Source of the DNA: Delftia tsuruhatensis NBRC 16741
GTDB taxonomy: Bacteria > Pseudomonadota > Gammaproteobacteria > Burkholderiales > Burkholderiaceae_C
Reading direction: 5' to 3'
Length of the DNA stretch: 64,000 bases
Assembly: GCF_001571325.1 (NCBI RefSeq)
Contig: NZ_BCTO01000013.1
Coordinates: 1-64,000, forward strand
Position 1 is the stretch's first letter. Every line of letters begins with the position of its first letter. A model generated the notes under the pieces. It did not search any database. It worked only from the letters and a program-made list of their open reading frames with translations, and had not been told where the DNA came from. Both the position numbers and the translations under genes were made by a program. Below, in pieces: positions 48,474 to 57,891 of the stretch.

Positions 48474-50522
48474 ATGAGTCAAACACTCTCTGCATCCATG
48501 CTCCTGGCGGTGCCGCTGGCACCGCTGGCGGGTTCCGCGCTCGCGGGTATCTGGGGCACGGCCTTCGGCGGCAACAAGATCGGTCGCGGCGGCAGCCATT
48601 CCCTCACGATTTTGGGCGTGCTGATCGCCTTCATCCTGTCGGCCATCACCTTCAACAGCGTGATCTTCGACGGGGCGCGCTTCGACCAGTCCATCTACAC
48701 CTGGATGGAAATCGGCGGGCTGAAGATGGAAGTCGGTTTCCTGATCGACAGCATCACGGCCATGATGATGTGCGTGGTGACCTTCGTGTCGCTGATGGTG
48801 CACATCTACACCATCGGCTACATGCAGGAAGATGACGGCTACAACCGTTTCTTCTCCTACATCTCGCTGTTCACCTTCTCCATGTTGATGCTCGTCATGA
48901 GCAACAACCTGCTGCAGCTGTTCTTCGGCTGGGAAGCCGTGGGCCTGGTGTCGTACCTGCTGATCGGCTTCTACTACAACAAGCCCTCGGCCATCTTCGC
49001 CAACATGAAGGCCTTCCTGGTCAACCGCGTGGGCGACTTCGGCTTCATCCTGGGCATCGGCCTGATCGCTGCCTACACGGGCACCATGAACTATGGCGAG
49101 ATCTTCGCCAAGCTGCCCGAGATCCAGAACACCCTGCTGCCGGGCACCGGCTGGCTGCTGGTGACGGTGACGGCCATCTGCCTGTTCATCGGCGCCATGG
49201 GCAAGTCGGCCCAGTTCCCGCTGCATGCCTGGCTGCCCGATTCGATGGAAGGCCCGACCCCCATCTCGGCACTGATCCACGCCGCCACCATGGTGACGGC
49301 CGGCATCTTCATGGTCTCGCGCATGTCGCCGCTGTACGAGCTGTCGGACACCGCGCTGAGCTTCATCCTGGTGATCGGCTCCATCACGGCGCTGTTCATG
49401 GGCGTGCTGGGCATCATCCAGAACGACATCAAGCGCGTGATCGCGTACTCCACGCTGTCGCAGCTGGGCTACATGACCGTGGCCCTGGGCGCCTCGGCCT
49501 ACTCGGTGGCCGTGTTCCACCTGATGACCCACGCCTTCTTCAAGGCCCTGCTGTTCCTTGGCGCCGGCTCGGTGATCATGGGCATGCACCACAACCAGGA
49601 CATCCGCTGGATGGGCGGCGTGCGCAAGTACATGCCCATCACCTGGATCACGTTCCTGCTGGGCAACCTGGCGCTGATCGGCACGCCGTTCTTCTCGGGC
49701 TTCTACTCGAAGGACGCCATCATCGAGGCCGTGCATGCCACCAACCTGCCGGGTGCTGGCTTCGCCAATTTCGCGGTGCTGGCCGGCGTGTTCATCACGG
49801 CCTTCTACTCCTTCCGCCTGTACTTCATCGTCTTCCACGGCAAGGAGCGCTACGACCAGAATCCCGATGCGCACCACCATGGCCACGATGACCACCACGC
49901 CCATGACGACCACCACGGCCATGGCCACGATGCCAAGCCGCATGAGTCGCCACTGGTCGTGACCGGCCCGCTGATGCTGCTGGCCATCCCCTCGGTGGTG
50001 ATCGGTGCCCTGGCACTGATGCCCATGCTGTTCGGTGATTTCTTCAAGGGCGTGATCCACGTCGATGGCAGCAAGCACGGCGCCATGGCCGAGCTGGCCG
50101 AGAAGATCCACGGCTGGGTGCCCATGGCGCTGCACGGCTTCACGGCCGCGCCGTTCTGGCTGGCACTGGCAGGCGTCGTCGTCTCCTACCTGTTCTACAT
50201 GGTCAAGCCCGAAGTGCCTGCCGCCATCAAGTCGTCCATGCAGAAGATCGGTGTCTACCAGGCACTGGAAGGCAAGTACGGCGTGGACTGGGTCTACGAG
50301 AACATCTTCGCCCGCGGCGCACGCGCCTTCGGCAGCTTCTTCTGGAAGGTCGGCGACCAGGCCATCATCGATGGCGGCATCGTCAACGGCTCGTGGAAGC
50401 TCATCGGCCGCATCGGCCAGTGGGTGCGCAAGCTGCAGTCGGGCTATCTCTATCACTACGCGTTGGTCATGCTGCTGGGCGTGTTCGCTCTCATGACGTA
50501 TTTCGTGTGGCTCAACAAGTAG
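48474..50522 (+). CDS. nuoL: NADH-quinone oxidoreductase subunit L
   Basis: 682-residue antiporter-like distal proton-pumping subunit with about 16 helices and the lateral helix. Conserved FFGWEAVGLVSYLLIGFYY, GKSAQFPLHAWLPDSMEGPT and LIHAATMVTAGIFM. An unusual His-rich insert occupies residues 467-490 (12 His in 24 residues), in the loop after FIVFHGKERYDQNP. Ribosome binding site AAGG is present. Confidence 0.97.
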   Translation: MSQTLSASMLLAVPLAPLAGSALAGIWGTAFGGNKIGRGGSHSLTILGVLIAFILSAITFNSVIFDGARFDQSIYTWMEIGGLKMEVGFLIDSITAMMMCVVTFVSLMVHIYTIGYMQEDDGYNRFFSYISLFTFSMLMLVMSNNLLQLFFGWEAVGLVSYLLIGFYYNKPSAIFANMKAFLVNRVGDFGFILGIGLIAAYTGTMNYGEIFAKLPEIQNTLLPGTGWLLVTVTAICLFIGAMGKSAQFPLHAWLPDSMEGPTPISALIHAATMVTAGIFMVSRMSPLYELSDTALSFILVIGSITALFMGVLGIIQNDIKRVIAYSTLSQLGYMTVALGASAYSVAVFHLMTHAFFKALLFLGAGSVIMGMHHNQDIRWMGGVRKYMPITWITFLLGNLALIGTPFFSGFYSKDAIIEAVHATNLPGAGFANFAVLAGVFITAFYSFRLYFIVFHGKERYDQNPDAHHHGHDDHHAHDDHHGHGHDAKPHESPLVVTGPLMLLAIPSVVIGALALMPMLFGDFFKGVIHVDGSKHGAMAELAEKIHGWVPMALHGFTAAPFWLALAGVVVSYLFYMVKPEVPAAIKSSMQKIGVYQALEGKYGVDWVYENIFARGARAFGSFFWKVGDQAIIDGGIVNGSWKLIGRIGQWVRKLQSGYLYHYALVMLLGVFALMTYFVWLNK

Positions 50523-50538
50523 TAGGGGAAGAACAAAA

Positions 50539-52014
50539 ATGCATTGGTTGAGTCTTTCAATCTGGGTGCCGATCGCCTTCGGCGCCCTCCTGCTGGCCCT
50601 GGGCCGCGAGGATCAGGTCAAGGCAGTGCGCTGGCTGGCCCTGGTCGGCGCGCTGGCAGGCCTGGCCGTCACGCTGCCGCTGATACAGCAGTTCGACAAC
50701 AGCACGGCTGCCATGCAGTTCGTGGAGAAGGCGCTGTGGATCGAGCGCTTCAACATCCACTACCACCTGGGCGTGGATGGCATCTCGTTCTGGTTCGTGC
50801 CGCTGACCGCCTTCATCACCGTGATCGTCGTGATCGCGTCGTGGGAGAACATCACCGAGCGCGTGAACCAGTACATGGGCGCCTTCCTGATCCTGTCCGG
50901 CCTGATGGTCGGCGTGTTCAGCGCGCTGGACGGCCTGCTGTTCTACGTGTTCTTCGAGGCCACGCTGATCCCGATGTACCTGATCATCGGCATCTGGGGC
51001 GGTCCCAACCGCATCTATGCGGCCTTCAAGTTCTTCCTGTACACGCTGATGGGTTCGCTGCTGACCCTGGTCGCCGTGATCTACCTGTACACCCAGTCGG
51101 GTGGCAGCTTCGAGATCCTCGACTGGCACAAGCTGCCGCTGTCCATGACGGCCCAGACGCTGATCTTCTTCGCCTTCTTCGCGGCCTTTGCCGTGAAGGT
51201 GCCGATGTGGCCGGTCCACACCTGGCTGCCCGACGTGCACGTGGAAGCGCCCACCGGCGGCTCCGCCGTGCTGGCCGCCATCATGCTGAAGCTGGGCGCC
51301 TACGGTTTCCTGCGCTTTTCCATGCCCATCGCACCCGATGCCTCGCACAAGTGGGCCTGGCTGGTCATCGCCCTGTCGCTGATCGCCGTGATCTACGTGG
51401 GCGTGGTCGCCCTGGTGCAAAAGGACATGAAGAAGCTGGTGGCCTACTCGTCCGTGGCCCACATGGGCTTCGTGACCCTGGGCTTCTTCATCTTCAATCC
51501 GCTGGGCATTGCCGGCGGCATCGTGCAGATGATTGCCCACGGCTTCGTGTCGGGCGCCATGTTCCTGTGCATCGGCGTGCTCTACGACCGCGTGCACTCG
51601 CGTGAAATCGCTTCCTACGGCGGCGTGGTCAACACCATGCCCAAGTTCGCGGCCTTCGCGCTGCTGTTCGCCATGGCCAACTGCGGCCTGCCCGCGACGG
51701 CCGGCTTCGTCGGCGAGTGGATGGTGATCCTGGGCGCCGTGCAATACAACTTCTGGATCGGCCTGGGCGCTGCCACGGCGCTGATCTTCGGCGCAGCCTA
51801 TACGCTGTGGATGTACAAGCGCGTCTACCTGGGTCCTGTCACCAATGACAATGTGCGCGGCCTGACCGACATCGGCAACCGCGAGTTCCTGGTGCTGGGT
51901 CTGCTGGCCATCGCCGTGCTGTACATGGGCCTGTATCCCAGGCCCTTCACTGACGTGATGGATGTGTCCGTGGCCGAGCTGCTCAAGCATGTGGCCATGA
52001 GCAAGCTGCAGTGA
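50539..52014 (+). CDS. nuoM: NADH-quinone oxidoreductase subunit M
   Basis: 491-residue antiporter-like proton-pumping subunit. Conserved FFEATLIPMYLIIGIWGG with the key Glu, VKVPMWPVHTWLPDVHVEAP and VAYSSVAHMGFV. Strong GGGGAAG ribosome binding site. Confidence 0.98.
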   Translation: MHWLSLSIWVPIAFGALLLALGREDQVKAVRWLALVGALAGLAVTLPLIQQFDNSTAAMQFVEKALWIERFNIHYHLGVDGISFWFVPLTAFITVIVVIASWENITERVNQYMGAFLILSGLMVGVFSALDGLLFYVFFEATLIPMYLIIGIWGGPNRIYAAFKFFLYTLMGSLLTLVAVIYLYTQSGGSFEILDWHKLPLSMTAQTLIFFAFFAAFAVKVPMWPVHTWLPDVHVEAPTGGSAVLAAIMLKLGAYGFLRFSMPIAPDASHKWAWLVIALSLIAVIYVGVVALVQKDMKKLVAYSSVAHMGFVTLGFFIFNPLGIAGGIVQMIAHGFVSGAMFLCIGVLYDRVHSREIASYGGVVNTMPKFAAFALLFAMANCGLPATAGFVGEWMVILGAVQYNFWIGLGAATALIFGAAYTLWMYKRVYLGPVTNDNVRGLTDIGNREFLVLGLLAIAVLYMGLYPRPFTDVMDVSVAELLKHVAMSKLQ

Positions 52015-52038
52015 CCAGACTGAAACGAGAGAATCGAG

Positions 52039-53532
52039 ATGATTGACAACATCAGCTGGCTGGCCATCTATCCGGAGATCCTTCTCCTGGTCATGGCCTG
52101 CGTGATCGCCCTGGTGGACCTGGGCGTCAAAAGCCCGCGCCGCACGGGCACCTATGTTCTGACACTGCTGACCCTGGGCGTGGTGGCCGTGCTGCAAGGC
52201 ATGTATGCCTCCAGTGGCAACACGTTCTATGGCTGGGGCAACATGGTCGTCTCCGACGCCATGGGCAACTGGCTCAAGTGTTTCGCCACCGTGGCCATGA
52301 TGGTCACCCTGGTCTACGGCCGACCCTATGCCGCCGACCGCGACATGCTGCGCGGCGGCGAGCTGTTCACGTTGGCCATGCTCGCGCTGCTGGGCATGTT
52401 CATCATGATCTCGGGCAACAACTTCCTGGTCATCTACCTGGGCCTGGAGCTGTTGACGCTGTCCAGCTACGCCCTGGTGGCGCTGCGCCGCGACCACACG
52501 GCTTCGGTCGAGGCCGCGATGAAGTACTTCGTGCTTGGCGCCATGGCCAGCGGCTTCCTGCTGTACGGCATGTCCATGCTCTACGGCGCGACCGGTTCGC
52601 TGGACATCGGCCAGGTGTTCAAGGCCATCAACTCGGGCGAAATCAAGCACCAGGTGCTGGTGTTCGGCCTGGTCTTCGTGGTCTCCGGCCTGGCCTTCAA
52701 GCTGGGCGTGGTTCCCTTCCACATGTGGGTCCCCGACGTGTACCAGGGCGCTCCCACGGCCATCACCACCATGATCGGTGGCGCGCCCAAGCTGGCGGCC
52801 TTCGCCATCGTCATCCGCCTGCTGGTGGACGGCCTGCTGCCGCTGGCCATCGACTGGCAGCAGATGCTGGCCGTGCTTGCCATTGCCTCTCTGCTGGTCG
52901 GCAACCTGGCCGGCCTGCAGCAGACCAACCTCAAGCGCATGCTGGCCTACTCGACCATCTCGCAGATGGGCTTCGTGCTGCTGGGCCTGATGTCGGGTGT
53001 GGTCGACGGCAAGGTCGATCCGGCCACCGTCGAGAACGCCTACAGCTCGGCCATGTTCTACGTGGTGACCTATGTGCTGACCACGCTGGCCGCCTTCGGC
53101 GTGATCCAGCTGCTGGCTCGCGAAGGCTTCGAGAGCGAAGAGGTCGCCGACTTTGCCGGCCTGAACCAGCGCAGCCCGCTGTATGCCGGCGTGATGGCGA
53201 TCTGCCTGTTCTCCATGGCCGGCATTCCGCCCCTGGTCGGCTTCTACGCCAAGCTGTCGGTGCTGCAGGCGCTGGTGGCTTCGGGCCACAGCCTGTACAT
53301 CGCCCTGGCCGTGTTCGCCGTGGTCATGTCGCTGATCGGTGCCTTCTACTACCTGCGCGTCGTCAAGGTCATGTACTTCGATGAGCCCATCACCGCCACC
53401 AGCGTTTCCGCTTCGCTGGACGTGCGCGTGGTGCTGACCCTCAATGGCGCCCTGGTGCTGGGTCTGGGCATCCTGCCCGGCGGCCTGATGGCCCTGTGCG
53501 CCGACGCCGTCGTGCGCGCCCTGGCTTCCTGA
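52039..53532 (+). CDS. nuoN: NADH-quinone oxidoreductase subunit N
   Basis: 497-residue antiporter-like subunit, last structural gene of the nuo operon. Shows [54 protein letters not shown] and [14 protein letters not shown] perfect palindrome follows 14 bp after the stop. Confidence 0.98.
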   Translation: MIDNISWLAIYPEILLLVMACVIALVDLGVKSPRRTGTYVLTLLTLGVVAVLQGMYASSGNTFYGWGNMVVSDAMGNWLKCFATVAMMVTLVYGRPYAADRDMLRGGELFTLAMLALLGMFIMISGNNFLVIYLGLELLTLSSYALVALRRDHTASVEAAMKYFVLGAMASGFLLYGMSMLYGATGSLDIGQVFKAINSGEIKHQVLVFGLVFVVSGLAFKLGVVPFHMWVPDVYQGAPTAITTMIGGAPKLAAFAIVIRLLVDGLLPLAIDWQQMLAVLAIASLLVGNLAGLQQTNLKRMLAYSTISQMGFVLLGLMSGVVDGKVDPATVENAYSSAMFYVVTYVLTTLAAFGVIQLLAREGFESEEVADFAGLNQRSPLYAGVMAICLFSMAGIPPLVGFYAKLSVLQALVASGHSLYIALAVFAVVMSLIGAFYYLRVVKVMYFDEPITATSVSASLDVRVVLTLNGALVLGLGILPGGLMALCADAVVRALAS

Positions 53533-53546
53533 TCCACTTTCCCTGT

Positions 53547-53572
53547 GCAGGGCCTTGCGCGCAAGGCCCTGC
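53547..53572. repeat. Perfect 26-bp palindrome after nuoN
   Basis: Half-site GCAGGGCCTTGC plus G at the centre, mirrored exactly; about 12 bp of stem in RNA. No T-tract follows. It ends four bases before the GAGGA ribosome binding site (53576-53580) of the DUF2818 gene. Probably a transcript-stabilising or translation-modulating hairpin. Confidence 0.7.
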
Positions 53573-53587
53573 GGTGAGGACATCGGC

Positions 53588-53893
53588 TTGTCGCAAACCG
53601 CTTCGATCTGGCTCGTGATATTGGCTGCCCTTGTGGCAGCCAATTTGCCTTTCTTCAACCCCCGCTGGCTGCAGCTGGGGCCGCTGCGCACCCAGCGCAA
53701 GCCGCTGGCCCTGTGCCTGCTGGAGATGGTGCTGCTGTACTTCATCGTCGGCGGCGTGGCGCTGCTGCTGGAGCGCCGCGTGGGGCAGATTGCACCCCAG
53801 GGCTGGGAGTTCTATGCCATCACGGGGGCGTTGTTCCTGACACTGGCATTCCCGGGTTTCGTCTATCGTTTCCTGATTCACCGCCGCGGCTGA
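53588..53893 (+). CDS. DUF2818 family membrane protein
   Basis: 101-residue protein with three hydrophobic segments (about 5-22, 39-57 and 73-93) and the conserved ANLPFFNPRW after the first helix. Starts with TTG, set by GAGGA 7 nt upstream; no ATG is available in a suitable place. DUF2818 genes regularly follow nuoN in betaproteobacteria, suggesting an accessory role in complex I, but function is not established. Confidence 0.85.
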   Translation: MSQTASIWLVILAALVAANLPFFNPRWLQLGPLRTQRKPLALCLLEMVLLYFIVGGVALLLERRVGQIAPQGWEFYAITGALFLTLAFPGFVYRFLIHRRG

Positions 53894-53931
53894 GGCCGCG
53901 GTGCCGGTTGCTTCATGGATGAGGGTGCGCG

Positions 53932-54441
53932 ATGAAAGTGCTCGACCTCCATTGCCCGCAGGGCCACCTCTTCGAGGGCTGGTTCGCCTCGGAAGAGGAT
54001 TTCCAGGGCCAGCTGCAGCGCCAGCTGGTGCTGTGCCCCGTCTGCGGCCACAGCGACATCACCAAGCGCCTGAGCGCCCCCCGCATCAATCTTGGCGCCA
54101 AGCCTGCAAGCTTGCCCCCGGCGGCGGCGGCAGAGCCTGCTGCAGCCGCCTCGGCCGCCAGCGCGGCAGCCGCTGCTTCAACGGCCATGCCGCCCCAGGC
54201 GCGTGAGCAATTGCAGGCCATGCAGGCCGCCTGGCTGCAGTGGTCGCGCAAGGTCGCGCAGCAGACCGAGGACGTGGGCGAACGCTTTGCCGATGAAGCC
54301 CGCCGCATGCACTATGGCGAGACCGAAGAGCGCGCCATCCGCGGCAAGGCGAGTCCCGAGCAGGCCATGCAATTGCTGGACGAAGGCATTGCCGTGGTTC
54401 CATTGGCCTTGCCGCAAGGCAGCAAGGAAACGCTGCAGTAA
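53932..54441 (+). CDS. DUF1178 family protein
   Basis: 169-residue protein. N-terminal zinc-ribbon-like region: LHCPQGHLFEGWFASEEDF and LCPVCGHSDITKRLSAP (CPxGH...CPxC pattern, possible metal site). An Ala-rich linker (about 60-85) leads to a helical C-terminal part with ADEARRMHYGETEERAIRG, characteristic of DUF1178. Function unknown. Last gene in the nuo direction before the long non-coding stretch. Confidence 0.88.
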   Translation: MKVLDLHCPQGHLFEGWFASEEDFQGQLQRQLVLCPVCGHSDITKRLSAPRINLGAKPASLPPAAAAEPAAAASAASAAAAASTAMPPQAREQLQAMQAAWLQWSRKVAQQTEDVGERFADEARRMHYGETEERAIRGKASPEQAMQLLDEGIAVVPLALPQGSKETLQ

Positions 54442-55054
54442 CTTGCTCCGGGCACATGCTGTCTTGGCGGCGACAATTGCGCTCATGGCGATCGATCGCC
54501 AATTCCCATGCCAGGCAATCACCTGGTGCTATTAATTGAATAGCGCTTTGAGTCGCTTTGTCGCCATTCAATTGATGGGGCGACAAACCCAAGCATATCC
54601 GCGGCTTTTCGCATAGTGACTGAGCAGGCCACAGGGAGATTGCCCACCTGGGTGTTTCCCGTAAGGCAGCAGACATTGGTCGCTGTCTGCCAAGCCGCAA
54701 AAAGGGTAGTTTGCTATCTCTTTGGAAGCGCTCTGGCCTTCCGCGTGGGCGTCGCCGGGCCGAGGTGATGGAGAACCCTAGGGCCCGCCTGCAGCCGCGG
54801 CGCCTTGCAGCCCCGTGACTGCTTGATTATTTCAAGTGTGAGTGGTTGCTTCTTGTTTTTGCGGCGACTCGTCTTGATGCGCCATGCTGCAGTGCGGGGC
54901 AGGGCCTGTGCTTAGGAGCACCTACGTAGGCGTTTTCCCGCTGCGGTGCACAACGTCGGCAAGCCTACGATGCGTCCGACCCTGCACAACGCCCACCAGA
55001 GCCTCTGGCGACGCGTTGGCGGCTGGCAGCATCAACGGAGCAGGCGAAGCGCAC
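54442..55054. other. 613-bp non-coding stretch with inverted repeats
   Basis: No convincing gene. Visible items: GACAAT (54472-54477) seven bases before an ATG at 54485 that opens a 16-codon frame; AATTGAAT and ATTCAATT flanking about 22 bp near 54537-54575; GCTATT/AATAGC within it; CTTGA/TCAAG at 54822-54836; and CCTACGTAGG at 54921-54930. The latter half should contain the promoter of the downstream ABC importer. The segment from 54529 resembles intergenic repeats common in Comamonadaceae; this is memory-based and unproven. Confidence 0.5.
54921..54930. promoter_or_regulatory. Palindromic operator-like site CCTACGTAGG
   Basis: Perfect 10-bp palindrome about 125 bp before the livG start, preceded by TTAGG. 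Suits a dimeric regulator of the ABC importer; regulator unidentified. Confidence 0.4.
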
Positions 55055-55825
55055 ATGAGCGACGTTATTCTCGAAACCCGGAACCTGACCAAAGAGTTCA
55101 AGGGATTTACGGCGGTGAGCAAGGTGGACCTTTCGGTGCGCCGCGGCTCCATCCATGCCTTGATCGGCCCCAATGGCGCAGGCAAGACCACCTGCTTCAA
55201 TCTGCTGACCAAGTTCCTGGAGCCCACTTCCGGCACCATCCGTTTCAACGGCGAGGACATCACGCAGGAGGCGCCGGCGCAGATCGCGCGCCGTGGCGTG
55301 ATCCGGTCCTTCCAGATCTCGGCCGTCTTCCCGCATTGCACGCTGCTGGAGAACGTGCGCATCGGCCTGCAGCGCAAGCTGGGCACCGAGTTCCATTTCT
55401 GGCGCAGCGAAAAAAGCCTGTCCATGCTCAATGACCGCGCCATGCAGCTGCTGTCCGAAGTCGGCCTGCAGGACCTGGCCGACGAGGTCACCGTCAACCT
55501 GCCCTATGGCCGCAAGCGCGCGCTGGAGATCGCCACCACGCTGGCCATGGAGCCCGAGCTGATGCTGCTGGACGAGCCCACCCAGGGCATGGGCCACGAA
55601 GACGTGGACCGCGTGACCCAGCTGATCAAGAAGGTCTCGGCAGGCCGCACGATTCTCATGGTGGAGCACAACATGAAGGTGATCTCCACCATCGCCGACC
55701 GCATCACGGTGCTGCAGCGCGGCGCCGTGCTGGCCGAGGGGCCATACGAGGAAGTTTCGCGCAACCCGCAAGTGATGGAAGCGTATATGGGCACCACCGA
55801 CGGCCAGTTGCAGGGAGCGCATTGA
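55055..55825 (+). CDS. livG: Branched-chain/amide-type ABC transporter ATP-binding protein LivG
   Basis: 256-residue ATPase of a hydrophobic-amino-acid-type (HAAT) importer. Walker A GPNGAGKTT near residue 39, the LivG-type insert with IARRGVIRSFQISAVFP, signature NLPYGRKRALEIA, Walker B LMLLDEPTQGM and the switch His in MVEHNM. The frame is open upstream, but the ATG at 55055 begins the ABC fold correctly. livF follows after 1 bp. Confidence 0.93.
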   Translation: MSDVILETRNLTKEFKGFTAVSKVDLSVRRGSIHALIGPNGAGKTTCFNLLTKFLEPTSGTIRFNGEDITQEAPAQIARRGVIRSFQISAVFPHCTLLENVRIGLQRKLGTEFHFWRSEKSLSMLNDRAMQLLSEVGLQDLADEVTVNLPYGRKRALEIATTLAMEPELMLLDEPTQGMGHEDVDRVTQLIKKVSAGRTILMVEHNMKVISTIADRITVLQRGAVLAEGPYEEVSRNPQVMEAYMGTTDGQLQGAH

Positions 55826-55826
55826 G

Positions 55827-56537
55827 ATGACTGCACCGGCATTGGAAATCAAGGGCCTGCAGGCCTGGTATGGCGAATCCCATGTGCTGCACGGCATGGA
55901 CCTGGAGGTCCAGCCCGGCGAGGTAGTCACGCTGCTGGGGCGCAACGGCGCGGGCCGCACGTCCACGCTGCGCGCCATCATGGGGCTGACGGGCGCACGC
56001 AAGGGCTCGATCAGGATCAATGGCGTGGAGGCCATCCACCTGCCCACGCACCGCATTGCCCACCTGGGCGTGGGCTACTGCCCGGAAGAGCGCGGCATCT
56101 TCTCCAGCCTCTCGTGCGAGGAGAACCTGATGCTGCCGCCACCGCTCAAGACCGGCCAGCAGGGCATGAGCGTGGACGAGATCTACGCCATGTTCCCCAA
56201 CCTGGCCGAGCGCCGCCACAGCCAGGGCACGCGCCTGTCGGGCGGCGAGCAGCAGATGCTGGCGGTGGCGCGCATTTTGCGTACCGGCGCGCGGCTGTTG
56301 CTGCTCGACGAGATCTCCGAAGGCCTGGCCCCCGTCATCGTGCAGGCGCTGGCCCGCATGATCACCATGCTGCGCACCAAGGGCTACACCGTGGTGATGG
56401 TGGAGCAGAACTTCCACTTCGCGGCGCCGCTGGCCGACCGCTTCTACGTGGTCGAGCACGGCCATGTGGTCGAGCGTTTCGGCGCGGCCGAGCTGCAGGC
56501 CAAGATGCCCGTGCTCAACGAACTGCTCGGAGTCTGA
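55827..56537 (+). CDS. livF: Branched-chain/amide-type ABC transporter ATP-binding protein LivF
   Basis: 236-residue ATPase, partner of LivG. Signature LSGGEQQML, Walker B LLLLDEISEGL and VEQNFHFA are canonical. The Walker A reads GRNGAGRTS: Arg44 (codon CGC at 55956-55958) replaces the normally invariant Lys. Either a tolerated natural variant of this subgroup or a subunit with weakened ATP hydrolysis; LivG in the same operon has normal Lys. Confidence 0.92.
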   Translation: MTAPALEIKGLQAWYGESHVLHGMDLEVQPGEVVTLLGRNGAGRTSTLRAIMGLTGARKGSIRINGVEAIHLPTHRIAHLGVGYCPEERGIFSSLSCEENLMLPPPLKTGQQGMSVDEIYAMFPNLAERRHSQGTRLSGGEQQMLAVARILRTGARLLLLDEISEGLAPVIVQALARMITMLRTKGYTVVMVEQNFHFAAPLADRFYVVEHGHVVERFGAAELQAKMPVLNELLGV

Positions 56538-56637
56538 CCCGGATATCCATCGTGGCTGGCGCCTGGGGCTCGCCGGCTGCATTCCTGCCATGGCCCTGTG
56601 ACAAAAAACCCAAGACATCAACGCGAAGGAGACACCA

Positions 56638-57834
56638 ATGAAAGCAAAACTGACCGCACTGTCGTGCATGCTGGCCGCCGCCGGCCTGGCCAGCCCGCTT
56701 GCCATGGCACAGGAGAAGGTGAAGATCGGCTTCGTGACCGACATGTCCAGCCTGTATGCGGACGTGGAAGGCAAGAACGCCGTCACCGCCATGCAGATGG
56801 CCATCGATGACTTCGGCGGCAAGGTGCTGGGCCAGCCCATCGAGCTGCTGAGCGCCGACCACCAGAACAAGGCCGACATCGCCGCCTCCAAGGTGCGCGA
56901 GTGGGTGGACACGCAGGGTATCTCGCTGGTGTTCAGCGGCACCAACTCCGGCACGGCCCTGGCGGTGTCGCAGGTGGCCAATGAGAAAAAGCGCGTGCAC
57001 TTCAACAGCGGCGCAGGCTCGTCGGCGCTGACCAACGAGCAGTGCAATCCCTACACCGTGCACTACGCCTATGACACCGTGGCCCTGGCCAAGGGCACGG
57101 GCACGGCCGTGGTGGAGCGCGGCGGCAAGGACTGGTTCTTCCTGACGGCAGACTACGCCTTCGGCCACGCGCTGGAGAACGACACCACGGCGGTGATCAA
57201 GGCCAAGGGCGGCAAGGTGGTGGGCGGCGTCAAGCATCCGCTCAACGCCTCGGACTTCTCGTCCTTCCTGCTGCAGGCGCAGGCCTCCAAGGCCCAGATC
57301 CTGGGCCTGGCCAATGCCGGTGGCGACACCATCAACGCCATCAAGGCGGCCAAGGAATTCGGCATCAACAAGAGCATGAAGACCGTGGGCCTGCTGGTGT
57401 TCCTGACCGACATCCACAGCCTGGGCCTGAAGAACACCGAAGGCATGCAGTTCACCACCAGCTGGTACTGGGACCAGAACGACGCGGCGCGCAAGTTCGC
57501 CGAGCGCTTCTTTGCCAAGACCAAGCGCATGCCCACCTCCATCCAGGCCGCCGACTACTCGGCCGTGACCAGCTACCTCAAGGCCGTGCAGGCCGTGAAG
57601 TCCACGGATGCCGACAAGGTCATGGCCCATCTCAAGAGCACGCCCATCGACGACTTCTACGGCAAGGGCTCGATCCGTCCCGACGGCACCTTTGCCCACG
57701 ACATGTACCTGGTCGAGGTCAAGAAGCCCGCCGAGTCCAAGAAGCCCTGGGACTACCTGAAGGTCGTGGCCACGCTGCCCGCCGACCAAGTCTGGACCAC
57801 CAAGGCCGAGACCAAGTGCGCGCTGTGGAAGTAA
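56638..57834 (+). CDS. ABC transporter substrate-binding protein (HAAT/Leu-Ile-Val-binding type)
   Basis: 398-residue periplasmic receptor. Sec signal peptide with cleavage after AMA at residue 24. The mature protein has VKIGFVTDMSSLYADVEGKN, LLSADHQNKADIAASKVREW and FFLTADYAFGHALENDT, typical of the periplasmic-binding-protein type I/HAAT family. GAAGGAG precedes the ATG. Substrate could be an amino acid, amide, aromatic acid or urea derivative; sequence alone does not say. It is located between the ATPase and permease genes. Confidence 0.92.
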   Translation: MKAKLTALSCMLAAAGLASPLAMAQEKVKIGFVTDMSSLYADVEGKNAVTAMQMAIDDFGGKVLGQPIELLSADHQNKADIAASKVREWVDTQGISLVFSGTNSGTALAVSQVANEKKRVHFNSGAGSSALTNEQCNPYTVHYAYDTVALAKGTGTAVVERGGKDWFFLTADYAFGHALENDTTAVIKAKGGKVVGGVKHPLNASDFSSFLLQAQASKAQILGLANAGGDTINAIKAAKEFGINKSMKTVGLLVFLTDIHSLGLKNTEGMQFTTSWYWDQNDAARKFAERFFAKTKRMPTSIQAADYSAVTSYLKAVQAVKSTDADKVMAHLKSTPIDDFYGKGSIRPDGTFAHDMYLVEVKKPAESKKPWDYLKVVATLPADQVWTTKAETKCALWK

Positions 57835-57891
57835 CGCCGCCCCGCCACTGACCCCCAACCGCCACCCGGCCAACCACGACAGCTGCATCCC

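Noticed and set aside
54485-54535. 16-codon frame after an ACAAT box
   Set aside because: Too short to call a gene without expression data; recorded only as part of the non-coding stretch.
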